Under the pieces are notes generated by a model. The model did no database searches. It saw only the letters and a list, made by a program, of their open reading frames with translations, and was not told the origin of the DNA. Shown piece by piece: positions 1 through 13,117 of a stretch of DNA of 64,000 bases. Numbering within the stretch: position 1 is the stretch's first letter; every line of letters begins with the position of its first letter. The stretch comes from Corylus avellana (Eukaryota; Streptophyta; Magnoliopsida; Fagales; Betulaceae): positions 32,915,634-32,979,633 of the forward strand of contig NC_081545.1 of NCBI RefSeq assembly GCF_901000735.1. Reading direction: 5' to 3'. A program made the position numbers and the translations under genes.

Positions 1-1140
1 ATAACATGAATAAAAAATTAACTAATAAAAATTTAATTATTTAGTAACTAAGTAAATTATCAAAAGAGATTTATAACAAAAGGTATAATACAACTCACCT
101 CTTGTTCCAAGCTAGGGAGATCTCTTCTATCTCTCAACCCCTCACCTTTATGTACCATTCTTCATCATTTCTTGTAACAGCATGTTGAAAATGGTATGAT
201 ATTGTTTACTTTGGGCTTCAGGTCATGCAATTTTTGTTATTGAATTTATTTCAAAAGACCTCATACCTTTAGAACGAGCATGTTCTATATATGTACATTC
301 CCTTTTCTCACACGCATGCAATATAGGACGCCACATTTCTTCTCCAATTTGTTGTTCTTTGTCTGGATTTTTTTAGGTAGGATCTATTTCAATCCCTCTA
401 CCACCACTTCTTAGTCTTCTCAACTCTCTCAAAAGTTGAACATGATCTAATCTTTTTTAAGTACTTTCTGTTGTATTTACAGTATCCACTAAAAATTACT
501 GCAACCAATTTTACAAGTAGCTTTTTCACTTTCTCATTTGCCTATGTGGAAAGGCCCTTCTTTAAATTGCTGTTAAGAATGCAATTCTTTTTGGTGTCAG
601 GCAAAGGAGTGAACCGGACTGGATTCAAAGACCTAAAAAATTTCTCTCAAAATTAATTGTAATATTCTTATTTTTTATATCACATTAATCACTTTTTATT
701 ACTATTCAAATAAAAAAATTACTACAAAACAAAATTTTTTACTTTCTTTATTATTAAATATTTTTATATTTTTTTTTCTTACATCAATTAAATCTATTAT
801 AGTTCGGTCCATTTCCTTTGTGTTTGTTTACATTTGCCCTATGTAATTGTTGTATTTGGCTTTGTGTTGTTTGTAGTTTATTTTTGTTCTTAACTTGCTA
901 AATAAAAAAAATAAAAAAAAAAAAAGAAAAAGAAAAAGAAAAAGAAAAGGACCTTCTAGTCCTCATCGAATTTATAAATTAATAACTTCCCATTTTTGTT
1001 TGTACAGAAATTCCAGTCATTGAAAGAAAACAATATTATTAATTTATTATTATTATAAAATTTGGTGAGTGCACGAAAATCAATGCAATACAAGTAGTAC
1101 CCCACAGTTTTTACGTTGGTTTTTACGGCGACAGTCGAGC
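1..1140. other. AT-rich intergenic DNA upstream of the ABCB19-type gene
   Basis: No coding exon is supported here. The stretch is AT-rich. A purine-only run at about 905-951, made of A tracts broken by single G bases, is a simple repeat. The last 150 bases before 1147 become more GC-balanced and lead into a TATA box, so they are the likely core promoter side of the transporter gene. Confidence 0.5.
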
Positions 1141-1146
1141 CCTGCA

Positions 1147-1155
1147 CTATAAAAG
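1147..1155 (+). promoter_or_regulatory. TATA box of the ABCB19-type gene
   Basis: CTATAAAAG is a near-perfect plant TATA box. It lies about 400 bases before the start codon at 1548. Transcription would start near 1180, giving a leader of roughly 370 bases that is rich in CT, as is common in plant 5' leaders. No upstream exon is needed to explain the gene. The start site is inferred, not seen. Confidence 0.6.
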
Positions 1156-1547
1156 TACCCGAAAACCTCTCTCTATTCCAAGCTCGTTTTTCTCCGCTTT
1201 CTTTGACCGCTGGTCCAACCAAGACACACACGCAGTGCAGAGATACTCGTACTCCCACACTCTCTTATTAACTATCTTTCTCACTGCTTTTCCTCTCCGG
1301 CAATCGATGCTACAGAGTCTTCCGCCGATAAAACCAAAACGACATTGACAGTTCTTCGAGACAGATAAGAGAGAAAAGGGTCTCTCAGATCTCTTTCTCT
1401 CTTTATTGCCCAGAAAAGCTATACGTCTTTGACTCCTCAAGCTCAGCTCAGATCTTTTCCTCAATGGCAACAGACCATTAGTCACTTCAAATTCCTTTTT
1501 TCCTCTCACCCACTCTTTCCGTTTCAAGAACTTGGTTTCGGGCTGCA

Positions 1548-4500
1548 ATGGCCGAGGCTACAGAGGCAAAAACACTGCCTGAGGCTGAGAAGAAGAAGGA
1601 GCAGAGCCTACCCTTTTACCAACTCTTCTCTTTTGCAGACAAGTATGACTGGTTGCTCATGGTCTCTGGGAGCGTGGGAGCCATTATCCATGGCTCTTCC
1701 ATGCCTGTTTTCTTTCTTCTTTTCGGTGAAATGGTTAATGGGTTCGGCAAAAATCAATCCGATTTGAAGAAAATGACCGAAGAAGTTTCAAAGGTTTGCA
1801 ACCCAATTCATCAGGCGTTTCAAATATCAAACACTTTCATAATCATCCCAGATCTGAGATCTGTTATTTAAGTTTAATTTTATATTTTGTTGTTGTTGTT
1901 TCTTTGCAGTATGCTCTCTATTTTGTATACCTTGGTCTCGTTGTTTGCTTATCATCCTATGCAGGTATGTATTATTGCCATTTCAGTGCATACCTTTTCG
2001 TTTTGTTTTATGTGGGTGTTGAAGGGGATAGCTCACATTGTTGGTCCATTGTCTAGTCCACATGACTCGTGTAGCCAGTTCACATCGAACCCGCTGTGTG
2101 CAAGCACACGTGGTCCGTGGACTGGCCCCCTCGTCTATTTCTTCTTTCACTTGTCAATCTCACTATATTTAACGTTATCTGCCACTTTCATACACATACA
2201 TCTCACTCACTGTTTGTACACATTCATCTAACCTAGATTTTACCCTTCAACTGTAAAATTTCGTGTGGTTTTACCAGAGATTGCATGCTGGATGTACACC
2301 GGGGAGAGGCAAGTGAGCACGCTGAGAAAGAAGTATTTGGAAGCAGTGCTAAAACAGGACGTTGGGTTCTTTGACACGGATGCTAGAACAGGGGATATAG
2401 TTTTCAGTGTCTCCACAGACACCCTTCTAGTCCAAGATGCCATTAGCGAGAAGGTTCTTTACCAATTTGATATACAGACACAACACTCCTGTGTCTTTCT
2501 TTTCCTATTTACTGTTTTGTGTAACAGTTTTAAATCTTTTTCTTTTTCTCCTAGTATTGGGTTGGCGTTGTATTGCCATGTCCATGTCTGGGTTGTTGGG
2601 TATCCATTAATGGGGGGCCCTTTGCTGATGCTTTCATATTGATGGCGCCCGTTAATAAACAAGTCTTACTTATCCGGCGCCAACCTCTATCTTGGACGTT
2701 TGTGATTTCTGGGTTTTAATTTCCTTAAAACTATTTTTTCATTATCTAGAGATAATACAAATTTTAACGGTGTGATTAGAACAAATTTATGGTAATATAC
2801 CACCTTTTAAATTTTTTTTGGAGTGAATTTTATATCTCCTTTGTTATTTCAGGTGGGGAACTTCATACACTATCTATCAACGTTTCTGGCGGGACTGGTG
2901 GTTGGTTTTGTGTCAGCATGGAGGCTAGCATTGCTAAGTGTGGCGGTCATACCGGGAATTGCTTTTGCTGGGGGCTTATACGCGTATACGCTCACAGGCC
3001 TTACATCCAAGAGTCGTGAGTCCTACGCGAATGCTGGTATCATTGCAGAGCAGGTGAGGCTTTACATTTTTTTTTTTGTCTCATTTTTTTGGAGGACTTT
3101 GGTAGACTTTTTACATGTGAAATGATGTTTTAACATGTGCAACACTCATAAATGTTACTGTTTACTTTTTCTTTTTAATAATTCACGAACTTGTTGAACT
3201 TTTTTAAAGTTCTCTTCATCCCAACCCACTAAATTTAATGCAAACTGCAATCTAGGCCATGGATTTGGATGCTCCAAGATTAATTGTTGAGAAAATCTAC
3301 TATGAATGGAAGAACGTAATAATTTCAAATATTGGTCTGTAGTTATAGGCTTACAAGGTGCTTGAATCTTGATTATCATTCATATCTGGCCTTCTAAATT
3401 TTTAACTATCTGCATAGGGCATTGCGCAAGTTCGGACGGTTTACTCTTATGTTGGTGAGAGCAAGGCCCTAAATTCATACTCAGATGCAATACAGAACAC
3501 ATTAAAGCTTGGGTACAAAGCTGGAATGGCCAAAGGTCTGGGGCTAGGATGTACCTATGGCATAGCATGCATGTCATGGGCACTTGTTTTCTGGTATGCT
3601 GGTGTATTTATCAGGAATGGACAGACTGATGGAGGGAAGGCATTCACGGCAATTTTCTCTGCAATTGTTGGAGGAATGTAAGACCAAAACTATAAGTCTA
3701 TAATGCTGCTTTTTTACAATTGCAGAAAGCTGCTTTGGTTACAATCATAACGTAATAATTGGTCATTACAGGAGTTTGGGTCAGTCATTTTCAAATCTAG
3801 GGGCATTCAGCAAAGGCAAAGCCGCTGGATACAAGTTGATGGAGATCATCAAGCAGAAGCCCTCCATAATCCAAGACCCCTTAGATGGAAAGTGCTTGCC
3901 TGAGGTTAATGGCAATATAGAGTTCAAGGATGTTACTTTCAGCTACCCATCGAGACCAGATGTTATTATCTTTCGAAATTTCTCAATATTCTTCCCCGCT
4001 GGAAAGACTGTTGCTGTTGTTGGTGGTAGTGGGTCAGGAAAAAGCACTGTTGTGTCTCTGATAGAAAGGTTCTATGATCCGAATCAAGGTAATTGAGGAA
4101 ACCTTCATTAGCTAGAAGAATGAAAATCTGTGGTCCTTGATGAGCTCCTACTGATACTTTTTGTTGGTTTGGCAGGCCAAGTTTTGTTGGACAATGTGGA
4201 CATAAAGACACTGCAATTGAAATGGTTGCGTGACCAGATTGGGCTGGTGAACCAAGAACCTGCACTCTTTGCTACCACCATACTTGAGAACATACTCTAT
4301 GGGAAGCCTGATGCAACAATGGCTGAAGTGGAAGCTTCTGCTTCTGCTGCAAATGCTCATAGCTTCATTACCTTGCTTCCTCATGGGTATAATACTCAGG
4401 TTAGTGCATTTTATTGAAGTAGTTTTTACTGCAAAAAAATTCTGAAGCAAGGCTCACATTCTCTAGGCATTTACTATTCCCTTTTATAATATGTACTTCT

Positions 4501-7500
4501 AATGTCAAACCAGGTGGGAGAGCGAGGAGTGCAACTCTCTGGGGGCCAAAAGCAGAGGATCGCAATTGCGCGAGCTATGCTGAAGAACCCAAAGATCCTC
4601 CTCCTTGATGAAGCAACTAGTGCTCTTGATGCTGGTTCGGAGAGCATTGTTCAAGAAGCTTTAGACCGTCTCATGGTTGGTAGAACTACTGTAGTTGTTG
4701 CCCATCGCCTCTCCACCATTAGAAATGTCGATTCAATTGCAGTTATACAGCAAGGGCAAGTTGTTGAGACAGGGACCCATGAAGAACTGATTGCTAAAGC
4801 GGGGGCTTATGCTTCATTAATTCGATTCCAAGAAATGGTTAGAAACAGAGGCTTCTCAAACCCATCAACCCGCCGGTCACGCTCATCACGTCTAAGCCAT
4901 TCACTGTCAACAAAGTCTTTAAGCCTGCGGTCTGGCAGTTTAAGAAACCTGAGCTATTCATATAGTACTGGGGCTGATGGCCGCATAGAGATGATCTCAA
5001 ATGCTGAAACAGACCGGAAAAATCCAGCCCCTGATGGCTACTTCTTCCGGCTTCTCAAGCTGAATGCTCCCGAGTGGCCCTATTCGATTATGGGTGCTGT
5101 AGGATCTGTTCTTTCTGGTTTTATTGGTCCAACATTTGCTATCGTGATGAGCAATATGATTGAGGTCTTTTACTACAGAAATCCTGCTTCAATGGAAAGG
5201 AAGACAAAGGAATATGTTTTCATTTACATTGGAGCTGGTCTCTACGCTGTAGTGGCATATTTGATACAGCATTACTTCTTTAGTATCATGGGGGAGAACC
5301 TCACTACAAGAGTTAGGAGGATGATGCTTGCAGGTATGGGTCTATGGTATTCCTTTTTTCTTGTAATTGTAGTTACAAGTTATGGTAACCATTGTCTTGC
5401 ATGCCAATTTGATCATCCTTTTGGACTTAATAATTCAAATTCCCACATTTGTTCTGTAATGCATGTATGTAAACTTAAAATTTTCTCTTTCTTCTTTTTT
5501 CAAGTTTTTGATTTTTATTATGTTTCTTTTCTTCAGCAATCCTAAGGAATGAAGTGGGGTGGTTTGATGAGGAGGAGCACAATTCAAGCCTTCTTGCATC
5601 ACGCCTGGCCACGGATGCTGCTGATGTGAAATCCGCAATTGCTGAGAGGATTTCTGTCATACTCCAGAACATGACTTCACTCCTCACTTCATTCATAGTT
5701 GCTTTCATAGTGGAATGGAGGGTCTCCCTTCTCATCCTAGCAACCTTTCCTCTTCTAGTCTTGGCAAACTTTGCTCAGGTAAGCTCCAATTACTCCACTC
5801 TCCACTATCTTCTAATTAAATAATTAATTTTATCATTTTCTCTCCATTTAAGCTTTTGGTATCAATTAATTTAACACACCCAACAACCAAAATGCAAACG
5901 TATTTGTCACATGGCACTGGTCCAACTGCAACATTAAAAATAGTCACGCTTTTCTTCTTTTGGTTGACTAGAGTCCAATAAGGGCAGTCTGGGTAACTCT
6001 TGGCTTTTCAGTATTTCTTTTTACAGTGTCAGATGTCTGCGTCTGCAGCTAAATTTTACTTCCCTGGAATCTATCTTTCACCACATCCTAATATTAAACG
6101 ACAAAAGCTAAAATCCAAAGTGTCACCTCATTACTGCACTGCACGTGCTTCCTCCAAGTCCGGTGTATCAACTCTTTGGAAATCACATTGACAAATATAA
6201 TATAAGGTCATAGATAACGGTGTATATAATATTACCTAAGATTCCATGACTACCTATCAATTTCCATTAAAAGAGAAAAAAAAATCCATGCCACTTTCCA
6301 CTGGGAAGTGATTCTCTGGCCTCTTTTTACTTTCTTTTTTATTATTTTTTTTTTTTGGTATTTGTTCTTGTAGCTTATTTCTCGAGGCTATTACCATTTT
6401 TCTTGGTTTTTCTTGTCATCCTAGTCAAATTTCTCTTTATTTCTTTTCCCTCCCATTAGTGTTTTTTCCTTTCACTCTGCACCGACACTGCAATTTGCAG
6501 TATATATCAGTTGTGTCTGAATTTAGAGGCCCAAGAACCTCTAATAGGCACATGAGTTCTGATTGCTTTAATTTGTTCGCCGTATATGCTAGACAGCTAT
6601 GTGAGATTTCCAAGAATTTCTAGGCCCGTGATCATATTATTTTAAGAATTTCTCCTGGCAAATATTTATCTTCTTCCTTTTACTGGGTCATTTATATATT
6701 CATCGAGGGTGTCAGGAGTGACAGTCATGGTGGTGGGGGGTTTCAGAAGTTGCGCTGCGTGCCCTTTGTATTATTGTCCTGTTTTGGCGTTTCAAGCTTT
6801 CAATCTAATGAGGGTTTCAGAAATCGGTTCGTTTTCGAACTGTAGTTCTGAGTCCTCTGACGGTTTGTCTTGTATGGAGCAGTTCTCTGAATTTGCGCAT
6901 GCTATACACACAGTGAAATAGATTGATTTGTTGTGGACGTACCATGCCAATATTTGTCATTGTCGTGTTCATGTTGATATGGGAGGAACCTGATATTCTG
7001 GGCGTCAAATTTCCCTCCTTTAGTTCTTTTTCGTGGGGTCTGTTACAGTGAGTTTACATCCCACCGTTGAAGCTGTCACTGAACTGTTTGCATGAAGTAA
7101 CTGTTACTCTCGATGGCATAACATAAATTCTTCTTTGGAAAAAATGAAAAAAATAAAAAGAAACAGAAACTCCATGACCCTTTCAGATTTAGCTACGTCA
7201 AAGATTAAAAATTCAATTAAATGATCATTTGAATGGACTCATATAAGCAAACCCTTTAAATGTCATTGCTCATTAGGCAATGGATAGATACAGTTTCCTG
7301 ACAGTTGGTTCTATTCTGCCATGCACAGCAACTGTCTCTCAAAGGGTTTGCTGGAGACACAGCAAAAGCCCATGCCAAGACCAGCATGATTGCAGGGGAG
7401 GGGGTGAGCAATATCCGAACTGTTGCAGCCTTCAATGCTCAAAACAAGATAATCTCCCTGTTCTCCCATGAGCTCCGGGTCCCTCAGCAGAGAAGCCTAG

Positions 7501-8537
7501 CCCGCAGCCAAAGTGCTGGCCTTCTCTTTGGCCTCTCCCAGCTTGCTCTTTATGCATCCGAGGCCCTCATTCTGTGGTATGGTGCCCACCTTGTCAGCAA
7601 AGGGGTCTCCACCTTCTCAAAGGTCATTAAGGTTTTTGTAGTCCTGGTCGTTACAGCCAATTCAGTTGCAGAAACCGTTAGTCTTGCTCCTGAGATAATT
7701 AGAGGTGGTGAAGCTGTTGGTTCAGTCTTTTCAATTCTTGACCGACAAACCAGGATAGACCCGGATGATCCTGAGGCTGAGCCGGTTGAATCAATTCGAG
7801 GAGAGATTGAACTTAGACATGTTGATTTTGCATACCCTTCAAGGCCTGATATCATGGTGTTCAAAGACCTCAACCTTAGAATCCGCGCTGGCCAGAGCCA
7901 AGCTCTTGTTGGGGCTAGTGGGTCTGGCAAGAGTTCTGTGATTGCATTGATCGAACGTTTCTATGATCCAGTGGCTGGGAAAGTTATGATTGATGGGAAG
8001 GACATCAGGCGGTTGAACTTGAAGTCCCTTAGGCTTAAAATTGGATTGGTACAACAAGAACCAATCCTCTTTGCATCTAGCATTTTTGAAAACATTGCTT
8101 ATGGAAAAGAAGGGGTAACAGAGGCCGAGGTAATTGAAGCTGCCCGTGCTGCCAATGTTCATGGTTTTGTTAGTGGCTTGCCTGATGGTTACAAAACTCC
8201 AGTTGGTGAGAGAGGAGTTCAGCTCTCTGGTGGACAAAAACAAAGAATTGCAATTGCCAGGGCGGTTCTCAAGGACCCCACAATTCTTCTACTAGATGAA
8301 GCCACCAGCGCGCTTGATGCTGAATCAGAGTGTGTCCTTCAAGAAGCACTTGAGAGGCTAATGAGGGGCCGCACCACTGTGCTTGTGGCTCACCGTTTGT
8401 CAACAATCAGAGGAGTGGACAACATTGGAGTAGTGCAAGACGGGCGCATTGTAGAACAAGGCAGCCACGCCGAACTGCTAAGCCGAGCCGACGGGGCATA
8501 TTCTAGACTCTTGCAGCTGCAGCACCATCACATATGA
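1548..8537 (+). CDS. ABCB19: ABCB19-type auxin efflux transporter (P-glycoprotein/MDR class), 10 exons
   Basis: This is a full-size ABC exporter of the plasma membrane. Its Arabidopsis counterpart ABCB19 (PGP19/MDR11) exports auxin and supports polar auxin flow. Exons are 1548-1793, 1910-1964, 2278-2453, 2853-3053, 3418-3677, 3772-4088, 4176-4399, 4514-5333, 5537-5778 and 7329-8537; all introns are GT-AG and the phases join, giving 1249 aa (Arabidopsis about 1252). The order is membrane domain, ATPase domain, linker, membrane domain, ATPase domain. Walker A motifs lie near residues 397-404 (GGSGSGKS) and 1042-1049 (GASGSGKS); the first LSGGQ is at 501-505, followed by Walker B LLLDE. The start in [20 protein letters not shown] matches the family N-terminus. 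One oddity is Gly at residue 227, just after the exon 4/5 join, where Arabidopsis has Ala. The near line-by-line match makes the identity very secure. Confidence 0.96.
5779..7328 (+). other. Large intron 9 of the ABCB19-type gene
   Basis: This intron is 1550 bases, while the other eight are about 90-400 bases. It starts GTAAGC after codon 847 and ends in CACAG before CAACTG. It contains T-rich tracts but no ORF that resembles a known protein and no clear terminal repeats. Expansion by an old, degraded insertion is possible but not shown. Confidence 0.8.
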
Positions 8538-10263
8538 GAGTTTTGATTGAAGGAACATGGTATTGTTGGTTGGTAATTATGTTTGGGGTCCCATGCATTA
8601 TGCTTTCGTTTTAGTTGTAGATATGGGGATGTGGGGGGGGGATTATATCCTTGGGGGTCTACTGCTCCTTTCCCAATGGTGTAAGCATGTAACAAGTATT
8701 ATATTATCAATATCTATGGTGCAGAAGCATGTTATTCATCTGGATGGTTTGAGTGATTATTAGCTTTCCCTTCTCCTTTTGTAAGTTCTATAATGCTTAA
8801 AAGTAGACCCCAAGCCCACCTTTTCCTGCCCCTGTGAGAAACTTTTTCCTGCTCATGCTTTTCCCCTGGCATGTGTTTGCCAATACAATCTTTTTCTGTT
8901 TTAGAGAAGGGCATCTTTTTGAGGATTTAAAGGCCCCCACATGCTTAAACACCAGCAAAGCAAAAGGCAAACTTATCTGGTTAATAAAATGGAGACACAT
9001 TGATTTGTAGCAGATGGAGTGAATTATTACAAAGCAAGAGCTCTGTGAAAGCTTAATGTGGTGCCAATGAGATCATGACCCACTAAATGCACATTATGGG
9101 AAGCCCAACTTTATACTTCTCGTGAGTGCGCCTGTAAAATATTGGTCTCCTCTTCCTTTTGTCTATGAAATCATTCTCTTTCCGAAAATTTTCCAGCCCC
9201 AACTGAAACATTTGCAAGTCAGGGCAGCTTCCTCTACTATCATACTTATTATGTTCACTAAAAGAGTGTTCTTTATGTGTACTTGATCTGACAAAGATAA
9301 ACAAGGAGGCTACTAGAATAAGGTTGCCCCCTTGCCACTTTCTCAGTTCCATTCACTAATAGATAGCCACTGAGATAATGGGCAAAGCTATGTATGGCAA
9401 TGACAAAGCCAAAGAACTGGAGGAGCAGAGGAATGGGAAGAGAGAGATGGGTGATAAAATTATCCCCTCCAATTCACATGTCCAAACATACGTTTGGACT
9501 ACTAAAGCACTTGCTCAAATAGGTAGACCGTAGATCCCATCAGAACTTTTACAATTGCTTGTTTGATTGCAGGGTAGACAGTTGCGAGAAATCTCTAATT
9601 GTAATGGATACCCAGCAAAATTGGGATTCAAATAGGTAAAAAATGATTTAAAAGTAATTTGACAGAGGAGATGTATCACATCAGTGTCAATTATATTTGC
9701 ATGTTAGGTGCTGATATTTGGTGGATATAGAACAATAATTTAGCTTCTGGTTACACCCAATGTATATCTCATTCAATTATTGAATCTTCATAAATTATAT
9801 GTTTGACCTATTTATCATCCATTCAAAGGCATCCAGATAAAACATCAATCTAATTATGGCTCCTTCCTATTGAAGGATACTCGATACATCATGACAATTG
9901 ACAACATTTGAATCAAATGGTAAATGGATAATATGAAGCTTTAACATAAATGATCCCATGATGTTCATAAATAGTGTCTATGATTAATGTTTGGCCTGCA
10001 AGTGTTCATGTAATCAACCCCCTTTAAATGACAAAGTTCTTGAAAGAATTATCATTTGAATGATATTTTTTTTGAGCCATCATTCGAATGATGCTTACTC
10101 CATTTCCATCTCTCTTTCTCTCTTTTATTATTATTATTATTGTGATAACCTTTTCTTTTACTTTTTCCGTAATTGTTTGAGCGGTAAAAGGGGTAAAAAA
10201 ATTCAATTAAAATCGACTTCACATGTAATGTTATGGGAAATTTGATACATCTTGGATTTAAAA
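8538..10263. other. 3' flank of the transporter gene and intergenic DNA
   Basis: The 3' untranslated region probably covers the first 200-450 bases; AATAAA-like signals occur near 8980. The rest has no coding sequence I can support. A short palindromic stretch at about 10050-10093, in which ATCATTTGAATGAT and ATCATTCGAATGAT-like words repeat, is the only structure noticed. Confidence 0.4.
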
Positions 10264-10271
10264 GATTCAAA

Positions 10272-10592
10272 CTAGAAATGGGAAAAGGACATGATGATGG
10301 AGAAGATGCAGGAGACAATGGCAGAAAAAGATTTGGCTGTTTGCGTTGGCTCTCTTCCCGTTAGATTCTTGACCATGGAGAGGTTTACCAGTGTTCTGTT
10401 TCTGTTCTTGGAAGGTGAGAGTCCACAAATGTTGACTATTGCTCTCATGGCCCTCATGGGGGAGAGCCGAGAGCCTCTGAACTTGAAAGCTCCAACCAAT
10501 TCTTCAAGCCGTACCATTTTGTTGTTTCCAGCCATATGGGGTTCTGATGCTCTGCTTTGAGCCACCCATGCACTCAAATCATCAAAATTCAA
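10272..10592. other. Stretch open on both strands, possible gene fragment
   Basis: Both strands stay open here: about 89 codons forward (10291-10560) and about 106 codons reverse (10272-10592). Base composition is more balanced than the AT-rich DNA on each side, which is what a captured or decayed coding fragment looks like. I do not recognise either translation. The forward frame is hydrophobic and rich in Leu, Met and Ser; the reverse frame is rich in Ser, Arg and Asn. No splice structure, promoter or partner exon is evident. It is listed as a candidate only. Confidence 0.2.
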
Positions 10593-11639
10593 TTACATCA
10601 AACAATGCTTGTCCATTTCGATCCGCTCTCGCTCTCACTCTCACATTTTCAAGTGCATGCGTTCGATTTTCATTGACACGTCAAAGAGTGAAAGTATTTT
10701 TCTTGATAATATTGATATAATAGTCCAAATATTTAACACTATTCGATTAGTATTGACTATTGTCTTTCATGTGGTGAATATTTAAAGAGCATGGTTGGAA
10801 TGGTAACTAGGATCAATAATTGAGGTACTAAAGGAGTTCAAATGGGAATCAATCTCTCCATGAATAAATGTAGAAGAAAGTAACGTGTGCTGTCCATAAA
10901 TGCCGACCGACCTTATAATAATTATAACAAGTAGTGGTTAGAAAGTTGGGCCTTAAGGCAAGGATAAACACACAAAAAAAAAAAAAAAACAAGGAACATG
11001 TTCTTAATCGATTAAACCAAAGAGTAAGTCCAATTTTGATAGAAATCGAGTTTTGTCTGCATGCCCAGGGGATGATGTGTTGTCTCCATTGACACAAGGG
11101 TGTGCTTGATGTTTGATGTTTGATGTTTGAAGTAGAATCCTTAAAAGATTTTCATATGTAATCAGGTTAGATAATAAGGCCAAAAGGAAAAATAAAATAA
11201 CCAAAGTCCCACGATAAAGTGGTGTGTCAAATGAGCGGTTAGAATTCATCATACCATTTTTTATTTTTTTGGTTGTGTAAATCTAATCATTGTGAAAGCA
11301 GTCACTTCATACAATAATGAAGGATAAAATTGCTACTCACAAAACAGCAAAAGAAAAAAAAGAGATAAATTTGTATTCAAATCACCTATTTGGACTACTT
11401 AATTGGACTCACTTTCTTCCAAAACATGTAATTTTACATGCATTTTTAATAAGATCAGTAGAGCATGTGATATTTGTTCTTAAATCATGTAATTTGGAAA
11501 AAAACTTTATCATTTTTGACCGACTAAGCCCAAATTCCAACCACTAAACATGACTTTGCAGTAGTAGAATGTTTCTCATTAGATTAATGCTACCCACGAT
11601 TCCACTTGTCCGCATCTATTTTCCTACAAAGAGAAAAAG

Positions 11640-11815
11640 AGTTTGAGTGCAAAAAAGAGTTTTTTAGATTTTTTTTTTTTTAAAGCTTTTTTCTAAAGTA
11701 CGTTTTGACAATTTTTAAAATTTTTTATTAATCAAATTGGCTTTTTATTTGGTACAACATTTTAGACACAAAAGATACTTTTTTCTGTTATAACTAACGT
11801 AATTTCAAACAGACT
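11640..11815. repeat. Dispersed AT-rich repeat, related to copies at 24.3 and 42.1 kb
   Basis: T-rich segments with words such as GCTTTTTTCTAAAGTACGTTTT and a terminal CAAACAGACT resemble the segments at about 24300-24510 and 42060-42280, which also hold a GTGCGT word, a CAATTTTTTTTA word and end in TTTTTTCAAACAGA. The three are probably old copies of one non-autonomous element. Low complexity limits the certainty. Confidence 0.35.
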
Positions 11816-12609
11816 GTTAGACTAGCCGATGTAGCTAATATGAAAGTTTGTTGATGGCTAGTATCTAAATGGCTCTTGTCTTTGTTACAAAAAAATAAAT
11901 AAATGGCTCTTGTCCTTGGTTCAAATTTGGGACTGTTATCAATTTGCTTTTCTTTAGGCCTGGCCCATGGCTCATGAGCCGGTGGACCACTCCTGGCTCC
12001 GTATGATTGGGAGCCTTTGGGTCTAGATGGACCTGCAGCTAACAGCTTTGGGTCCTTTTTTTTTTTATTTCTGTTTGTTTGTCCTTGCTTTCCGAATGTT
12101 TGCTTTGTTTAGCTTTTAACTAAATAAGTGCACTACTATTTGTTTGCCACCTAAATATTAGTTTTGACCCAATTACTTGTGATGTAAGTCACTAGACAGG
12201 GTCGGTGGCCCAATGGGTCAACTACCTTTATATGGTTGCTTTATTCAATTCTAGGCACTGTGGACCCTGCCCATTGCCCATTGTGCCCAACCCCACTACA
12301 ACAACATTTCTCTTCTCCCTTGTTTCTTCAACTAACCGCATCGTTTGTGACCATCAATTATGAAATGCATAAAATTTTTAATTCATGCTTATTCCTATTT
12401 TGTTTTTTATTTTTTATTTTTAAATGTCTACTCTAAAGTTTCAAATAATTTCTAGATATTTACTTAATAGTAGAACATTGAATTTACAGTCTTAATATGC
12501 ATTGTTTGTCTGATCTTTTTATTTTATTATATTTATGAGTTACGTACTAATCCTTCAAATTGGGGTGGATGAAATTCCCATTTATTTTACAGGAATAGGA
12601 GTTTTTAGT

Positions 12610-13012
12610 TAGAGACGGAGGGAGGGGGGGACCGGGGTAGAGGCCATGGTCCCCCCCAAAATAAGGAAAAAAAATATATAAGTAAAAAAAATAAATAAAT
12701 AAAGTAATGTTTTAATTTTAGTCATTTGACCCCCTCCCAAAAAAAATTTGGCCCTATTTTTAGATTTTTTGGCCATATCCAATAAAAACTTTTGGCCCTA
12801 TTCTTAATTTTTTTGGGCCATACCCATTAAGTTTTTTTATTTTATTTTTGGTCCTTACTTTCAAGTGCTCACTTTTTTTTTTTGCCCTTATGGTAGTCTT
12901 TAGTTCATAAAAAACAACCAAAATAACTTTTTTTAATAAAAAAATTTTAAAGAACCAAAAAAAATTTTTGGTTGGCCCCCTCCAATAAAATTTCCTGGCT
13001 ATGTCCCTGTTT
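12610..13012. mobile_element. Degraded non-autonomous element rich in GGCC(C) words
   Basis: The segment opens with a G-rich stretch (GAGACGGAGGGAGGGG) and ends with CCTGGCTATGTCCCTG, which is roughly its inverted complement. Inside, the words TTGGCCCTATT and GGCCATA recur among poly-T tracts. Such GACGGAGCCAGG ends are familiar from abundant non-autonomous plant elements. No coding capacity was seen. Confidence 0.35.
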
Positions 13013-13086
13013 TTAGTGTTCTGAATTATTGGGTTTTTGATCTTATATAGATGCACAAAGTCGGTGTAATAATAACTTATTTTCCC

Positions 13087-13117
<31 letters not shown>

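Noticed and set aside
1147..1548. Reverse-strand frame of 133 codons over the transporter leader
   Set aside because: It lies in the CT-rich leader of the forward gene, is rich in Arg/Lys/Ser from purine bias, and matches no family.
2265..2642. A 125-codon frame starting at 2265 as a separate gene
   Set aside because: It is exon 3 of the transporter read on into intron 3; only 2278-2453 is conserved.
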